The position numbers were made by a program, and so were the translations under genes. From JAWWPY01 sp963822825 (GTDB lineage Bacteria; Actinomycetota; Actinomycetes; Streptosporangiales; Streptosporangiaceae): 64,000 nucleotides of DNA. The notes under the pieces are model-generated. The model did no database searches. It saw only the letters and a list, made by a program, of their open reading frames with translations, and was not told the DNA's origin. Shown here in pieces: positions 28,074 to 35,772 of this stretch. Each line of letters opens with the position of its first letter. Positions within the stretch are counted from its first letter, which is position 1. Location: contig CAWGIW010000011.1 of the NCBI GenBank assembly GCA_963822825.1, positions 62,001 through 126,000 of the forward strand. The letters run 5' to 3'.

Positions 28074-29294
28074 ATGCCCGAGGCAGTCATCGTCGCCACC
28101 GCCCGGTCACCGATCGGCCGGGCGTTCAAGGGATCGCTCACCACTATCCGTCCCGATGACCTGGCCAGCCAGATGATCACCGCGGCGCTGTCCAAGGTGC
28201 CCCAGCTCGACGCGGCGGACATCGAGGACCTTCTGCTCGGCTGCGGCCTCCCGGGCGGCGAGCAAGGCTTCAACCTGGCCCGCGTGGTGGCCGTCGAACT
28301 CGGGTACGACCACCTCCCCGGCACGACCGTCACCAGGTACTGCTCATCGTCGCTGCAGACCACCCGGATGGCGTTCCACGCGATCAAGGCGGGCGAGGGC
28401 GATGTGTTCATCTCCGCGGGCGTGGAGTGCGTCAGCCGTTTCACCACGGGCAGCAGCGACAGCTGGCCGGATACTCACAGCCCGGTCTTCGCCGAGGCGG
28501 AGGCCCGGACCCAGGGGCGGTCCGGTGCGAACACGGATACCTGGCACGACCCGCGCGAGGATCACGCCATCCCCGATGTCTACATCGCGATGGGCCAGAC
28601 CGCGGAGAACGTCGCGCAACTGCGCGGCATCAGCCGTCAGGCCCAGGACGAGTTCGGCGTGCGGTCGCAGAACCTGGCCGAGAAGGCACTGGCCGACGGC
28701 TTCTGGGGACTGGACATCACGCCCGCCACCCTGCCGGACGGCACCGTCGTGGCCGCCGACGACGGGCCGCGGCCAGGTACCACCCTGGAGAAGGTGGCCA
28801 CGCTGAAGCCGGTCTTCCGGCCCGACGGAACGGTCACGGCGGGCAACTGCTGCCCGCTCAACGACGGCGCCGCGGCGCTGGTGATCATGAGCGACCGCAA
28901 GGCGGCCGATCTCGGGATCACGCCGCTCGCGAGGATCGTCTCCACCGGGCTCTCCGCCCTGTCCCCCGAAATCATGGGCCTCGGCCCGGTGCAGGCGTCA
29001 CGGCAGGCCCTCAGCCGGGCCGGGATGACGACCGCCGACATCGACCTGGTCGAGATCAACGAGGCCTTCGCCGCACAGGTCATCCCGTCCTACAACGATC
29101 TGGGGATTGACGCTGACAAGCTGAACGTCAACGGCGGGGCCATCGCGGTCGGCCACCCCTTCGGCATGACGGGCGCCCGGATCGCCACGACGCTCGTCAA
29201 CAGCCTTCAGTTCCACGACAAGACGTTCGGCCTGGAGACCATGTGCGTGGGTGGCGGCCAGGGCATGGCGATGATCGTTGAGAGACTGTCCTAG
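28074..29294 (+). CDS. Acetyl-CoA C-acyltransferase (thiolase)
   Basis: The enzyme catalyses thiolytic cleavage or condensation of acyl-CoAs, mainly in fatty-acid beta-oxidation. The 406-residue protein has all catalytic elements: the acyl-accepting cysteine in TRYCSSSLQTTRMA, NEAFAAQV, the histidine in GGAIAVGHPFGMTGAR and the second cysteine in CVGGGQGMAMIV. The ATG at 28074 follows GAGGGAG. It is divergent from cbs, as the fadA3-type gene is in mycobacteria. Whether it degrades or builds acyl chains is not determinable. A short CTAGGG/CCCTAG hairpin follows its stop. Confidence 0.94.
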   Translation: MPEAVIVATARSPIGRAFKGSLTTIRPDDLASQMITAALSKVPQLDAADIEDLLLGCGLPGGEQGFNLARVVAVELGYDHLPGTTVTRYCSSSLQTTRMAFHAIKAGEGDVFISAGVECVSRFTTGSSDSWPDTHSPVFAEAEARTQGRSGANTDTWHDPREDHAIPDVYIAMGQTAENVAQLRGISRQAQDEFGVRSQNLAEKALADGFWGLDITPATLPDGTVVAADDGPRPGTTLEKVATLKPVFRPDGTVTAGNCCPLNDGAAALVIMSDRKAADLGITPLARIVSTGLSALSPEIMGLGPVQASRQALSRAGMTTADIDLVEINEAFAAQVIPSYNDLGIDADKLNVNGGAIAVGHPFGMTGARIATTLVNSLQFHDKTFGLETMCVGGGQGMAMIVERLS

Positions 29295-29458
29295 GGACAA
29301 CCCCTAGCCCTCCATCCCCGGCTGGTAACGCGCCCGTTTCGCCCGGATCACGGTATGGAATCGGCAAGGTGTCGAGGAAGCATCTCTCCGGGGGGTTGTC
29401 AGGGACGCACTGGTGGTGCAGTCTCAACACCAAGAGGAGCTCGCCGCTGGAGGTGGCC

Positions 29459-29692
29459 ATGCCGCTGAATCACTCCCCGGAAACGCACAAAAATCTCATC
29501 GCGCGCATTCCGTCCAATACCGGACGGGATCTCCTAGAGTGGTTCAGAAGCCTAGAATCCGGTCCAGCGTTCTTGCGTTGCGAGGAACGAGCCCACTGGC
29601 TGTCGGATGAGCATGGCCTGTCTCATGGTTATGCGAGCGCGATCGTGCACGAGTATGAGATGCGCCGCCGGATGAGGCTGAACAGCGCCTGA
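29459..29692 (+). CDS. DUF4287 domain protein
   Basis: This small basic protein has 77 residues. SPETHKNLIARIPSNTGRDL and WLSDEHGLSHGYASAIVHEYE match the DUF4287 pattern seen alone or fused to DUF5655 domains. Function is unknown. ATG 29459 is preceded by GGAGGTGGCC, a good ribosome site. The next gene starts 2 nt after its stop, so the two are probably cotranscribed. Confidence 0.78.
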   Translation: MPLNHSPETHKNLIARIPSNTGRDLLEWFRSLESGPAFLRCEERAHWLSDEHGLSHGYASAIVHEYEMRRRMRLNSA

Positions 29693-29694
29693 TT

Positions 29695-30105
29695 GTGGAT
29701 CCTGACGTTGCCCGGGCGTTCCTGGGCAAGCATCACCGCGCCGTCCTGGCCACGTCCCGGGCTGACGGGCGGCCTCAGCTGTCGCCGGTAGCCTGCGCGC
29801 TGGACTCCAGCGGCCGCGTGGTGGTCAGCACGCGCGAGACCGCGGTGAAGACCAGGAACCTGCGGCGTGACCCCCGGGCATCGCTATGCGTCTTCACCGA
29901 AGGTTTCTTCGGTGACTGGGTCCAGGTCGAGGGGACCGCGGAGATCATCTCGCTGCCGGACGCCATGGAACTCCTCGTTGACTACTACCGGGCGATTTCC
30001 GGCGAGCATCCGGAGTGGGACGACTATCGCGGCGCCATGCGCCGCGAGCGCAGGGTGATCATCCGGATCGAAATCACCCGCGCCGGGCCGAACACCAGCG
30101 GCTGA
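29695..30105 (+). CDS. F420-type PPOX-class split-barrel flavoenzyme
   Basis: The 136-residue protein has the pyridoxamine-oxidase-like split barrel: FLGKHHRAVLATSRADGRPQ, LSPVACALDSSGRVVVST, KTRNLRRDPRASLCVF, WVQVEGTAEIISLPDA and the C-terminal VIIRIEITRAGP. This size and pattern fit F420-dependent PPOX-class enzymes common in actinomycetes, but FMN or haem use cannot be excluded. GTG 29695 lies 2 nt after the DUF4287 stop, suggesting translational coupling. Substrate unknown. Confidence 0.82.
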   Translation: MDPDVARAFLGKHHRAVLATSRADGRPQLSPVACALDSSGRVVVSTRETAVKTRNLRRDPRASLCVFTEGFFGDWVQVEGTAEIISLPDAMELLVDYYRAISGEHPEWDDYRGAMRRERRVIIRIEITRAGPNTSG

Positions 30106-30110
30106 CCGCT

Positions 30111-30340
30111 ATCCCGCCCGAGCCCGCTGACTGACGCCGCACCCGAACGGCTTGACCGCCACCGCACCCGAGGGACTAGGCCGGCGCTGCACACGTGCCA
30201 GTTGACCGCCACCGCACCCGAGCCCACTGAGTGCCACCGCACCCGAGCAGCTGACCGCGCCCCGAGCCCAGTGACCGCCGCGCCCGACCGCCGCCCCGCC
30301 CGAGCCCAGTGACCGCCGCACACCAGCGACCAGCCCCGGC
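30111..30340. repeat. Degenerate repeat region (ACCGC/CCCGAG motif)
   Basis: The sequence TGACCGCCACCGCACCCGAG occurs exactly at 30153-30172 and 30203-30222, with several decayed relatives to about 30340 (CACCGCACCCGAGC, GACCGCCGCGCCCGA). The region is gene-free and follows the F420-type gene. Confidence 0.7.
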
Positions 30341-30690
30341 GCCCGCCCGGATACAGCGGTCGGCGGCCCGGTCCGGCCGGATATTCGCGCGGCCCTCCCC
30401 GGACGCCCCCGCAAATGAGCAAGATCCGGCTGGTCGGGATAGCGCAGCGGCGCCCTCGGCCGCTCCAACCGTAGTTACTGCTGATTCACAAGTCGGACGT
30501 ACGTGGTTCTACCACGCATTTTGAAACAACTGGCTTTTAGCCGAGAACATGATCAGCAAATGGGACTGGTTACGAAGCAGCGGCCTGCGCCATGCACGTG
30601 CATCGGCAATCGCAGGAGCAACTCCATTTGGGCATGCCGAGGGCCCACAGGGCTTCTGGCGTTGATCGTCCCAGGTCAGGCGATGTGCGG
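30341..30690. other. Gene-free region upstream of the tRNA-like gene
   Basis: No supported ORF. The base composition drops clearly below the surroundings between about 30480 and 30680. A perfect palindrome, ATGCACGTGCAT, lies at 30592-30603. The lower GC and lack of genes could mark a relic of an inserted element near the tRNA. Confidence 0.5.
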
Positions 30691-30764
30691 TGCCCCCGGT
30701 CGGAGTCGAACCGACACTGGGGACCCTTTTAGGGGGCCGGCCTCTTCCCTTGGGCTACGGGGGC
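30691..30764 (-). tRNA. tRNA-like gene, class I cloverleaf, isotype uncertain
   Basis: On the minus strand a 74-nt cloverleaf can be drawn. The acceptor stem GCCCCCG/CGGGGGC has 7 perfect pairs and the T arm is GTCGG-TTCGACT-CCGAC. The anticodon stem is GGCCC/GGGTC with loop CCTAAAA, the D arm has a short GCC/GGC stem, and the discriminator is A. CCA is not encoded. Positional numbering gives anticodon TAA, but position 33 would be C rather than the near-universal U, and the variable loop is short, unlike a leucine tRNA. It may be a decayed or unusual tRNA. The structure is convincing; the identity is not. Confidence 0.6.
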
Positions 30765-30926
30765 TGGGTAATAATACCCCCGCTGCGCGGGAACAACTCT
30801 TGGCGAACCGAATTCGGCTGGATTGTTTCCCCTGGGGGTTACATATCCAATTCCGCTCCGTTCCATGAATGCAAAGCGTGACCATTACGCTGAGCTACGG
30901 CACGGAACGGATACTGAGCGTAACCA
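30765..30926. other. Leader-side region with hairpins and a partial tRNA-like segment
   Basis: Reading the minus strand, GTAGCTCAGCG and GCTTTGCAT resemble a D arm and an anticodon loop. They are bracketed by CCGTTCC/GGAACGG, but a T arm is missing and the stems mispair. Other short inverted repeats are present (GGGGGTATTATTACCC, CCGAATTCGG). No ORF is supported. Confidence 0.4.
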
Positions 30927-31808
30927 TCACAGCGAGTCGCCCGCTATGTCCTCCGCGCCGGCCGCTCGCCCGGCCCGCATGAAAATCTCATCGAGCATGG
31001 CCAGCGTGACCCGACCGGTGAATGTGTTCTGCTGGCTCGGGTGATAGCAACCGATCACCAGGACCGGTCGCCCGGGCGCGGTGGGGCCCGGGAAGGTGAG
31101 CGAGACCTCGGTGCCGTGGCCAAAGCCGGGACGTGGCCTGGGCACGGCGATCCCCGCCGAACGCAGCAGCGGCCACATCGCCTGCCAGGCGAAACCGCCG
31201 AGGCACACGATCACCCGGACCGAGCTGGCCACCAGGGCGAGTTCCGCGGTCAGCCAGGGCGCGCACGTGTCGCGTTCGGTTATCGACGGCTTGTTGGCCG
31301 GCGGCGCGCAGCGGACGGCGGCGGCCATCCGGGCGCCGAGCAGCCGCTGGCCGTCGCCCGCCGCGGTGCTCTCTGGCGCCGCGGCCAGCCCGCACCGGTA
31401 CAGCGAAGCGAACAGGACGTCACCGCTGCGATCCCCAGTGAAGATCCGGCCGGTCCGGTTGCCCCCGTGCGCGGCCGGTGCGAGACCCAGGATCAGCACG
31501 CGCGGTTGCTCGCTCCCCCAGCCGGGGACCGGCCGTCCCCAGTAACGCTCGGCCCGCAGCGACCGGCGTTTCACGGACGCCACCTGCTCCCGCCACTCAA
31601 CCAGCCGCGGGCAGGCCCGGCAGACGGATTGCCTCGCCACGAGCTCGGCGAGCGTGCCCGCCCCAGCCGCGAGATCGCGTACCTGGGCGGCATCACCCGC
31701 GACCGGCGTGCTGGGCGTGGCCGGGTCGCCCGGCCAGCCACTACCTGGCGGCACGGGCCCGGCGGCTGGATCTGGCGGGACGGGCTCCGGCGGATACGGG
31801 GCGGTCAT
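30927..31808 (-). CDS. Type 5 (UdgB-like) uracil-DNA glycosylase
   Basis: This base-excision repair enzyme removes uracil and related deaminated bases from DNA. The 293-residue protein has a Pro-rich leader, iron-sulfur cysteines in SVCRACPRLVEWRE, RCAPPANKP and RDTCAPWL, motif 1 GLAPAAHGGNRTGRIFTGD and motif 3 CYHPSQQNTFTGR. Motif 1 lacks the catalytic Asp/Asn of classic UDGs, typical of the UdgB group. ATG 31808 overlaps the ppx stop by 4 nt. A longer in-frame reading to 32489 is an artefact of reading through the ppx repeat. Confidence 0.9.
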   Translation of the reverse strand: MTAPYPPEPVPPDPAAGPVPPGSGWPGDPATPSTPVAGDAAQVRDLAAGAGTLAELVARQSVCRACPRLVEWREQVASVKRRSLRAERYWGRPVPGWGSEQPRVLILGLAPAAHGGNRTGRIFTGDRSGDVLFASLYRCGLAAAPESTAAGDGQRLLGARMAAAVRCAPPANKPSITERDTCAPWLTAELALVASSVRVIVCLGGFAWQAMWPLLRSAGIAVPRPRPGFGHGTEVSLTFPGPTAPGRPVLVIGCYHPSQQNTFTGRVTLAMLDEIFMRAGRAAGAEDIAGDSL

Positions 31809-32989
31809 GGCCCGGTCATGGCCCAGGCGATGCCATCCAGGATGTCGTGCTCGCTGACGAGGACCTCCGCGAATCCGAAGCGTCGCATGAGCCGGTCGAG
31901 CACGAGCGCCCCCCCGCCGATGACGTCCACCCGGCCCGGGTGCATGACACCGAGCGCGGCCCGCTCCGCTCGCGTCTGCCGGAGTAGGCGGCTGGTCTGC
32001 TCGCTGACCTGCTCCGCACGGATGCGGCTGTGGTGGATCAGCCCGGCGTCGTAACCGGGAAGCCGCAGCGCCAGCCCCGCCACAGTTGTGACCGAGCCGG
32101 CCAGGCCCACCAAGGTGTCGGCGTCGGCGGCGGGCATGGCCGCGGCCACCACATCCAGCGCCCCGTCTATGTCTGCCGTCGCGGCGGCGATCTCGGCCGC
32201 GGACGGCGGATCCCCGTGCAGGTGGCGTTCGGTCATCCGGACGCAGCCGATGTCCACGGACACGGCGGTGATCCCCGCACCCCCTGGCATTCCCGCGACC
32301 CCCCGCATTCCCGCGACCCCCCGCATTGCCGTACGCCGCCGCATTGCCGTACGCCCCGGCATTCCTGTACGTCCTGGCATTCCCGTACGTCCCGGGACTC
32401 CCGCGAACCCCGGCATTCCCGCAGGCCCTGGTATTCCCTCGGGCACCCCCGTTCCCGCACGCCCTGGCAGTTCCCCGGAATGGGGCCAACCGCCGAGGAC
32501 GAACTCGGTCGAGCCGCCGCCGATGTCCACGACTAGGTAGCGCGAGCCGGACTGCCCAGAAAGCTCCGCTGTTGCCCCGGTGAAGGACAGGTACGCCTCC
32601 TCCTGGCCGCTGAGCACCTCGGGCTCGAGACCGAGCACAGCGCTTACCCCGCGGACAAAGTCAGCGGCATTCGCGGCGTCCCGGGCCGCGCTGGTCGCGA
32701 CCATTCGGACGGCGCCGGCGGATGTCTCCTCGATGATCCGGGCATAGCCCTCCAACGCGCGCAACGTCCGGGACAGCGCCTCTGGGGAGAGACGCCCGGT
32801 CGAGTCCACCCCCTGCCCGAGCCGGACGATCTCCATCCGCCGGTCCACGTCAGCGAGCCAGCCCGCCTGGCGGTCCACGTCGGCCACCAGCAGCCGCAGC
32901 GAGTTCGTCCCGCAATCGATGGCCGCCACCCGGGGGACGGCTGGGCTGCTGTCAGCTGGCCCGCTCACGGCGGGGGTGCCGTGACGCAT
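31805..32989 (-). CDS. ppx: Exopolyphosphatase (Ppx/GppA family) with repeat insert
   Basis: Ppx/GppA enzymes hydrolyse polyphosphate or pppGpp. The 394-residue protein has VAAIDCGTNSLRLLVADV (phosphate-binding), VRMVATSAARDAANA, VVDIGGGSTEFVLGG and VGLAGSVTTVAGL. Between the two actin-like halves, at about residues 175-240, is a Gly-rich five-residue repeat (GRTGMP / GRTAMR / GVAGM types) made by an expanded 15-nt array. This insertion follows the conserved GGGSTEFVLGG strand. ATG 32989 overlaps the 3' end of DUF501. Order with DUF501, ftsB and eno is the standard actinobacterial one. Whether the insert affects activity is unknown. Confidence 0.9.
   Translation of the reverse strand: MRHGTPAVSGPADSSPAVPRVAAIDCGTNSLRLLVADVDRQAGWLADVDRRMEIVRLGQGVDSTGRLSPEALSRTLRALEGYARIIEETSAGAVRMVATSAARDAANAADFVRGVSAVLGLEPEVLSGQEEAYLSFTGATAELSGQSGSRYLVVDIGGGSTEFVLGGWPHSGELPGRAGTGVPEGIPGPAGMPGFAGVPGRTGMPGRTGMPGRTAMRRRTAMRGVAGMRGVAGMPGGAGITAVSVDIGCVRMTERHLHGDPPSAAEIAAATADIDGALDVVAAAMPAADADTLVGLAGSVTTVAGLALRLPGYDAGLIHHSRIRAEQVSEQTSRLLRQTRAERAALGVMHPGRVDVIGGGALVLDRLMRRFGFAEVLVSEHDILDGIAWAMTGP
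32275..32465. repeat. 15-nt repeat array inside ppx
   Basis: About twelve degenerate 15-nt units around CATTCCCG or CATTGCCG cores run through this stretch of ppx. On the coding strand they encode a five-residue period (G-x-x-G-M-P/R). The array is in frame, so the gene is not broken. Confidence 0.85.
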
Positions 32990-33474
32990 GGGCCCTGCGC
33001 CCACCACGGCCCGGCGGCTGTCGCGGCCACGCGGCCAAGCGGGTTCACTCCCGGTACGGCAAGCTCGTGCGCGACGAGGGCGTGCAGGCATTTGACCCGG
33101 TCGGGCATACCCCCGGCGCTCTGGGTGCCGGCCGGCAGCGGCTCCAGGCCCGAGGCGCGGGCCGCCTGGTCGCGCCGGGCCAGGTAATCCGAGTGCGCCG
33201 AGAGATAGGCGAGGCGCACGGCCGGCTCGCTGATCAGTGTGCGCTCCATCTCCCTCATCACGCCGCCTGACTCGAGCCTGCTCAGCGCCGCGACGGCCCG
33301 GGGGCAGGTGAGGTAGTACAGGGTCGGGAACGGGGTGCCGTCGTCCAGCCGTGGTGCGGTCTCGACCACGTCAGGCAGTCCGCACGGGCAGCGGTGAGCC
33401 ACCGCGCGCAGCGACCGCGGCGGCCGGCCGAGCTGTGCCCTGACCACCGCGGCGTCCTCCTGCGCGGCTGTCAC
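32965..33474 (-). CDS. DUF501 domain protein
   Basis: This protein of 169 residues belongs to the DUF501 family, typically found between ftsB and ppx in actinomycetes. VRAQLGRPPRSLRAVAHRC, CGLPDVVETAPRLDDGTPFP, TLYYLTCPRAVAALSRLES and DRVKCLHALVAHELAVPG with conserved cysteines and histidines are visible and might bind metal. GTG 33474 overlaps the ftsB stop by 4 nt (GTGA), so translation is coupled; a longer reading to 33615 is not supported. Function unknown. Confidence 0.88.
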   Translation of the reverse strand: MTAAQEDAAVVRAQLGRPPRSLRAVAHRCPCGLPDVVETAPRLDDGTPFPTLYYLTCPRAVAALSRLESGGVMREMERTLISEPAVRLAYLSAHSDYLARRDQAARASGLEPLPAGTQSAGGMPDRVKCLHALVAHELAVPGVNPLGRVAATAAGPWWAQGPCVTAPPP

Positions 33475-33884
33475 CGGGAAGCGCCTTGATCCGCCTCGCG
33501 TACCGAGTGCCACAGCCGCTGGTACCACGGAGTCGCCGCGGTCCCGGCTCGCCGCGGACCGACCGAGGCGACCTGGCCGCCGACGATCACATAACAGGTC
33601 TGGCCCGGCGTGCACAGGTGCAGACGGTCCCTGGCCTGCTGCTCGATGTAGGCGGGATCGCTCAGCTGCTGCGCCTCCGCCTGCAGCCGGGAAAGCTGGC
33701 CCGCGCTCACCCGGTTCTCCGCCTGAAGCTGGTCGATCTGGCGGCGCTGCGCCACGTACTCCCGTACTGGGTAGGCCAGGCTGAGCGCGATCGCGCAGAC
33801 AACGACGGCCAGGACCGCGGCCCGGCTGGTGAACCGGGCCCGCTCACGTGGCTCAGGCGTACTGGGCCCCCCGTCGGGCATCAC
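33471..33884 (-). CDS. ftsB: Septum formation initiator FtsB/DivIC-like
   Basis: This single-pass divisome protein bridges FtsQ/FtsL in the cell-division complex. The 137-residue sequence has a short cytosolic N-terminus, one membrane helix (AAVLAVVVCAIALSLAYP, about residues 22-39), an extracytoplasmic coiled coil (RRQIDQLQAENRVSAGQLSR) and the family signature DPAYIEQQARDRLHLCTPGQ. The ATG overlaps the enolase stop by 4 nt. The eno-ftsB-DUF501-ppx order matches other actinomycetes, so the gene is likely cotranscribed with enolase. Confidence 0.92.
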   Translation of the reverse strand: MMPDGGPSTPEPRERARFTSRAAVLAVVVCAIALSLAYPVREYVAQRRQIDQLQAENRVSAGQLSRLQAEAQQLSDPAYIEQQARDRLHLCTPGQTCYVIVGGQVASVGPRRAGTAATPWYQRLWHSVREADQGASR

Positions 33885-35164
33885 TCACCCGCAGTCCACC
33901 GGGGGAAGGCCGCCGCTCCCGCGTAGGTCGCCGCGTCATCGAGCAGTTCCTCGATGCGGAGCAGTTGGTTGTACTTGGCGACCCGCTCAGACCTGGCCGG
34001 CGCGCCGCTCTTCAACTGGCCGCAGTTGACGGCCACGGCGAGGTCGGCGATCGTCGTGTCCTCGGTCTCACCAGACCGGTGCGAGATCATGCAGGCGTAC
34101 CGGTTGCGCTGGGCGAGCGCAACCGCGTCCAGCGTCTCGGTGATGGTGCCGATCTGGTTGACCTTGACCAGCAGTGCGTTGGCCGACCCTTCGGCGATCC
34201 CCCGGCGGATCCGCTCCGGGTTCGTGACGAACAGGTCGTCCCCCACGATCTGCACCCGGTCCCCGAGGGCCGCGGTCAGTGCCTGCCAGCCGGCCCAGTC
34301 GTCCTCGAAGAGGGGGTCCTCCAGCGACACGATGGGGTACGCATCCAGCCACTCGGCATAGATGCTGGTCATCGCGGCCGCATCCTTCGGGCTCCCCTCG
34401 AAGACATAGGACCCATCCGAGTAGAACTCGTTGGCCGCGGCGTCAATGGCCAGTGCCACATCCAGGCCGGGAGTGAAGCCCGCCTTGCCGATCGCCTCGA
34501 CAATCAGGTCAAGCGCGGCCCGGTTGTGCTCGAGGTCGGGGGCGAAGCCACCCTCGTCACCGACCCCCGTGGCCAGGCCGTGCTGCTTGAGGACCGACTT
34601 CAGCGCGTGGTAGGTCTCCGCACCCCACTGGACGGCTTCGCTGAAGGTGGCCGCTCCGATCGGCGCGATCATGAATTCCTGGATGTCAACGCTGTTGTCC
34701 GCGTGCGCGCCGCCGTTGAGGATGTTCATCATCGGGACCGGCAGCAAGTGCGCGTTCGGCCCGCCCAGGTAGCGGAACAGCGGAAGGGCCGCGGAATCGG
34801 CGGCGGCCTTCGCCACCGCCATGCTGACCGCCACGATGGCGTTGGCGCCCAGCCGTGACTTATCCGGCGTCCGGTCCAGGTCGATCAGCGCCTGGTCGAT
34901 CAGCCGCTGGTCGTCGGCGTCGTAGCCGAGCAGTTCCGGCTGGATCTCGTCGATAATGCCCTGGATCGGCTTGATGACCCCTTTGCCGCCGTACTCGTCA
35001 CCGCCGTCCCTCAGCTCGACCGCCTCGAAGGCGCCGGTCGAGGCGCCGCTGGGTGCCGCGGCACGCCCCAGGGTGCCGTCATCGAGCACGACCTCGACCT
35101 CGAGGGTCGGGTTGCCGCGCGAATCCAGGATCTGCCTGGCGTGGACAGCTTCGATGGAGGCCAA
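33881..35164 (-). CDS. eno: Enolase (phosphopyruvate hydratase)
   Basis: Enolase interconverts 2-phosphoglycerate and phosphoenolpyruvate in glycolysis. The 427-residue protein is typical: IEAVHARQILDSRGNPTLEV, GAPSGASTG-like AAPSGASTGAFEAVELRD, GGAHADNSVDIQEFM, VSLEDPLFEDDW, VGDDLFVTNPERI, LLVKVNQIGT and SHRSGETEDTTIADL carry the Mg and substrate residues. The start is placed at TTG 35164 because GGGAG lies 7 nt upstream and this gives the normal enolase N-terminus. A GTG/ATG further upstream would add a non-homologous leader. Confidence 0.96.
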   Translation of the reverse strand: MASIEAVHARQILDSRGNPTLEVEVVLDDGTLGRAAAPSGASTGAFEAVELRDGGDEYGGKGVIKPIQGIIDEIQPELLGYDADDQRLIDQALIDLDRTPDKSRLGANAIVAVSMAVAKAAADSAALPLFRYLGGPNAHLLPVPMMNILNGGAHADNSVDIQEFMIAPIGAATFSEAVQWGAETYHALKSVLKQHGLATGVGDEGGFAPDLEHNRAALDLIVEAIGKAGFTPGLDVALAIDAAANEFYSDGSYVFEGSPKDAAAMTSIYAEWLDAYPIVSLEDPLFEDDWAGWQALTAALGDRVQIVGDDLFVTNPERIRRGIAEGSANALLVKVNQIGTITETLDAVALAQRNRYACMISHRSGETEDTTIADLAVAVNCGQLKSGAPARSERVAKYNQLLRIEELLDDAATYAGAAAFPRWTAGE

Positions 35165-35364
35165 GGAAGAACTCCCGCGTGGGTCGGCGTACATGTCCGC
35201 TTTGGAGCCTAGTGGAGTGGCGCCCGTCCGGGCACCGGCCACGCCGTTGTTACCCCGGTGTACGCTGACTGATGTGTGACTCATACATTTAATAGCCTCA
35301 ACGGCCGGACCGCCGACGTGACGGCCGGGTCCAGTACGCGGCCGGGCGGACCGAGGAGGAGCAG

Positions 35365-35763
35365 ATGACTGTGCATGCCGAGGGAACGTTCAAGCTCACC
35401 GGCTGGGAGGAGGCCACGTATGACGAGCTGGGTGGCGCCTCGAAGCTGACCAGGGCGCGGATCGACCAGGTCTTCAGCGGAGGCATCGAGGCGGCGGGCA
35501 GCTCCGAGAGCCTGATGTTCTACCGCGCCGGCGGCACGGCTGCCATCGTCGGGCTCCAGCGGATGACCGGGCAGGTCAACGGGTACTCAGGCAGCTTCAT
35601 GCTGCAAACCGACGGCAGCTACGACGGCGGCGAGGCGAGGACCCGATGGCTGGTGGTTCCCGGTTCTGGCACCGGCGAGCTGCAGGGCCTGCGCGGCGAG
35701 GGAACCGCGGTCGCGTCGAGTGGGCCGGACGGCTCGTACACCTTCGACTACAACATCGCCTGA
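35365..35763 (+). CDS. DUF3224 domain protein
   Basis: The 132-residue protein fits the DUF3224 small beta-barrel family: VHAEGTFKLTGWEEATYDEL, LTRARIDQVFSGGIEAAGS and LVVPGSGTGELQGLRGEGT are recognisable segments. Such proteins resemble lipocalin-like or allene-oxide-cyclase-like barrels, but no activity is established. The ATG at 35365 follows GAGGAGGAG. The MarR gene begins 9 nt after its stop, so they probably share a transcript. The MarR protein could regulate it. Confidence 0.82.
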   Translation: MTVHAEGTFKLTGWEEATYDELGGASKLTRARIDQVFSGGIEAAGSSESLMFYRAGGTAAIVGLQRMTGQVNGYSGSFMLQTDGSYDGGEARTRWLVVPGSGTGELQGLRGEGTAVASSGPDGSYTFDYNIA

Positions 35764-35772
35764 CGGGCTGAC

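Noticed and set aside
30840..30912. Second tRNA on the minus strand
   Set aside because: D-arm-like and anticodon-like pieces exist, but no T arm or matching acceptor stem was found, and the anticodon stem mispairs.
31809..32489. N-terminal extension of the uracil-DNA glycosylase
   Set aside because: The extension reads through the ppx repeat in another frame; the ATG at 31808 with 4-nt overlap fits better.
33848..34858. Long plus-strand frame opposite enolase
   Set aside because: It is a mirror of the enolase gene with no motifs or ribosome site.
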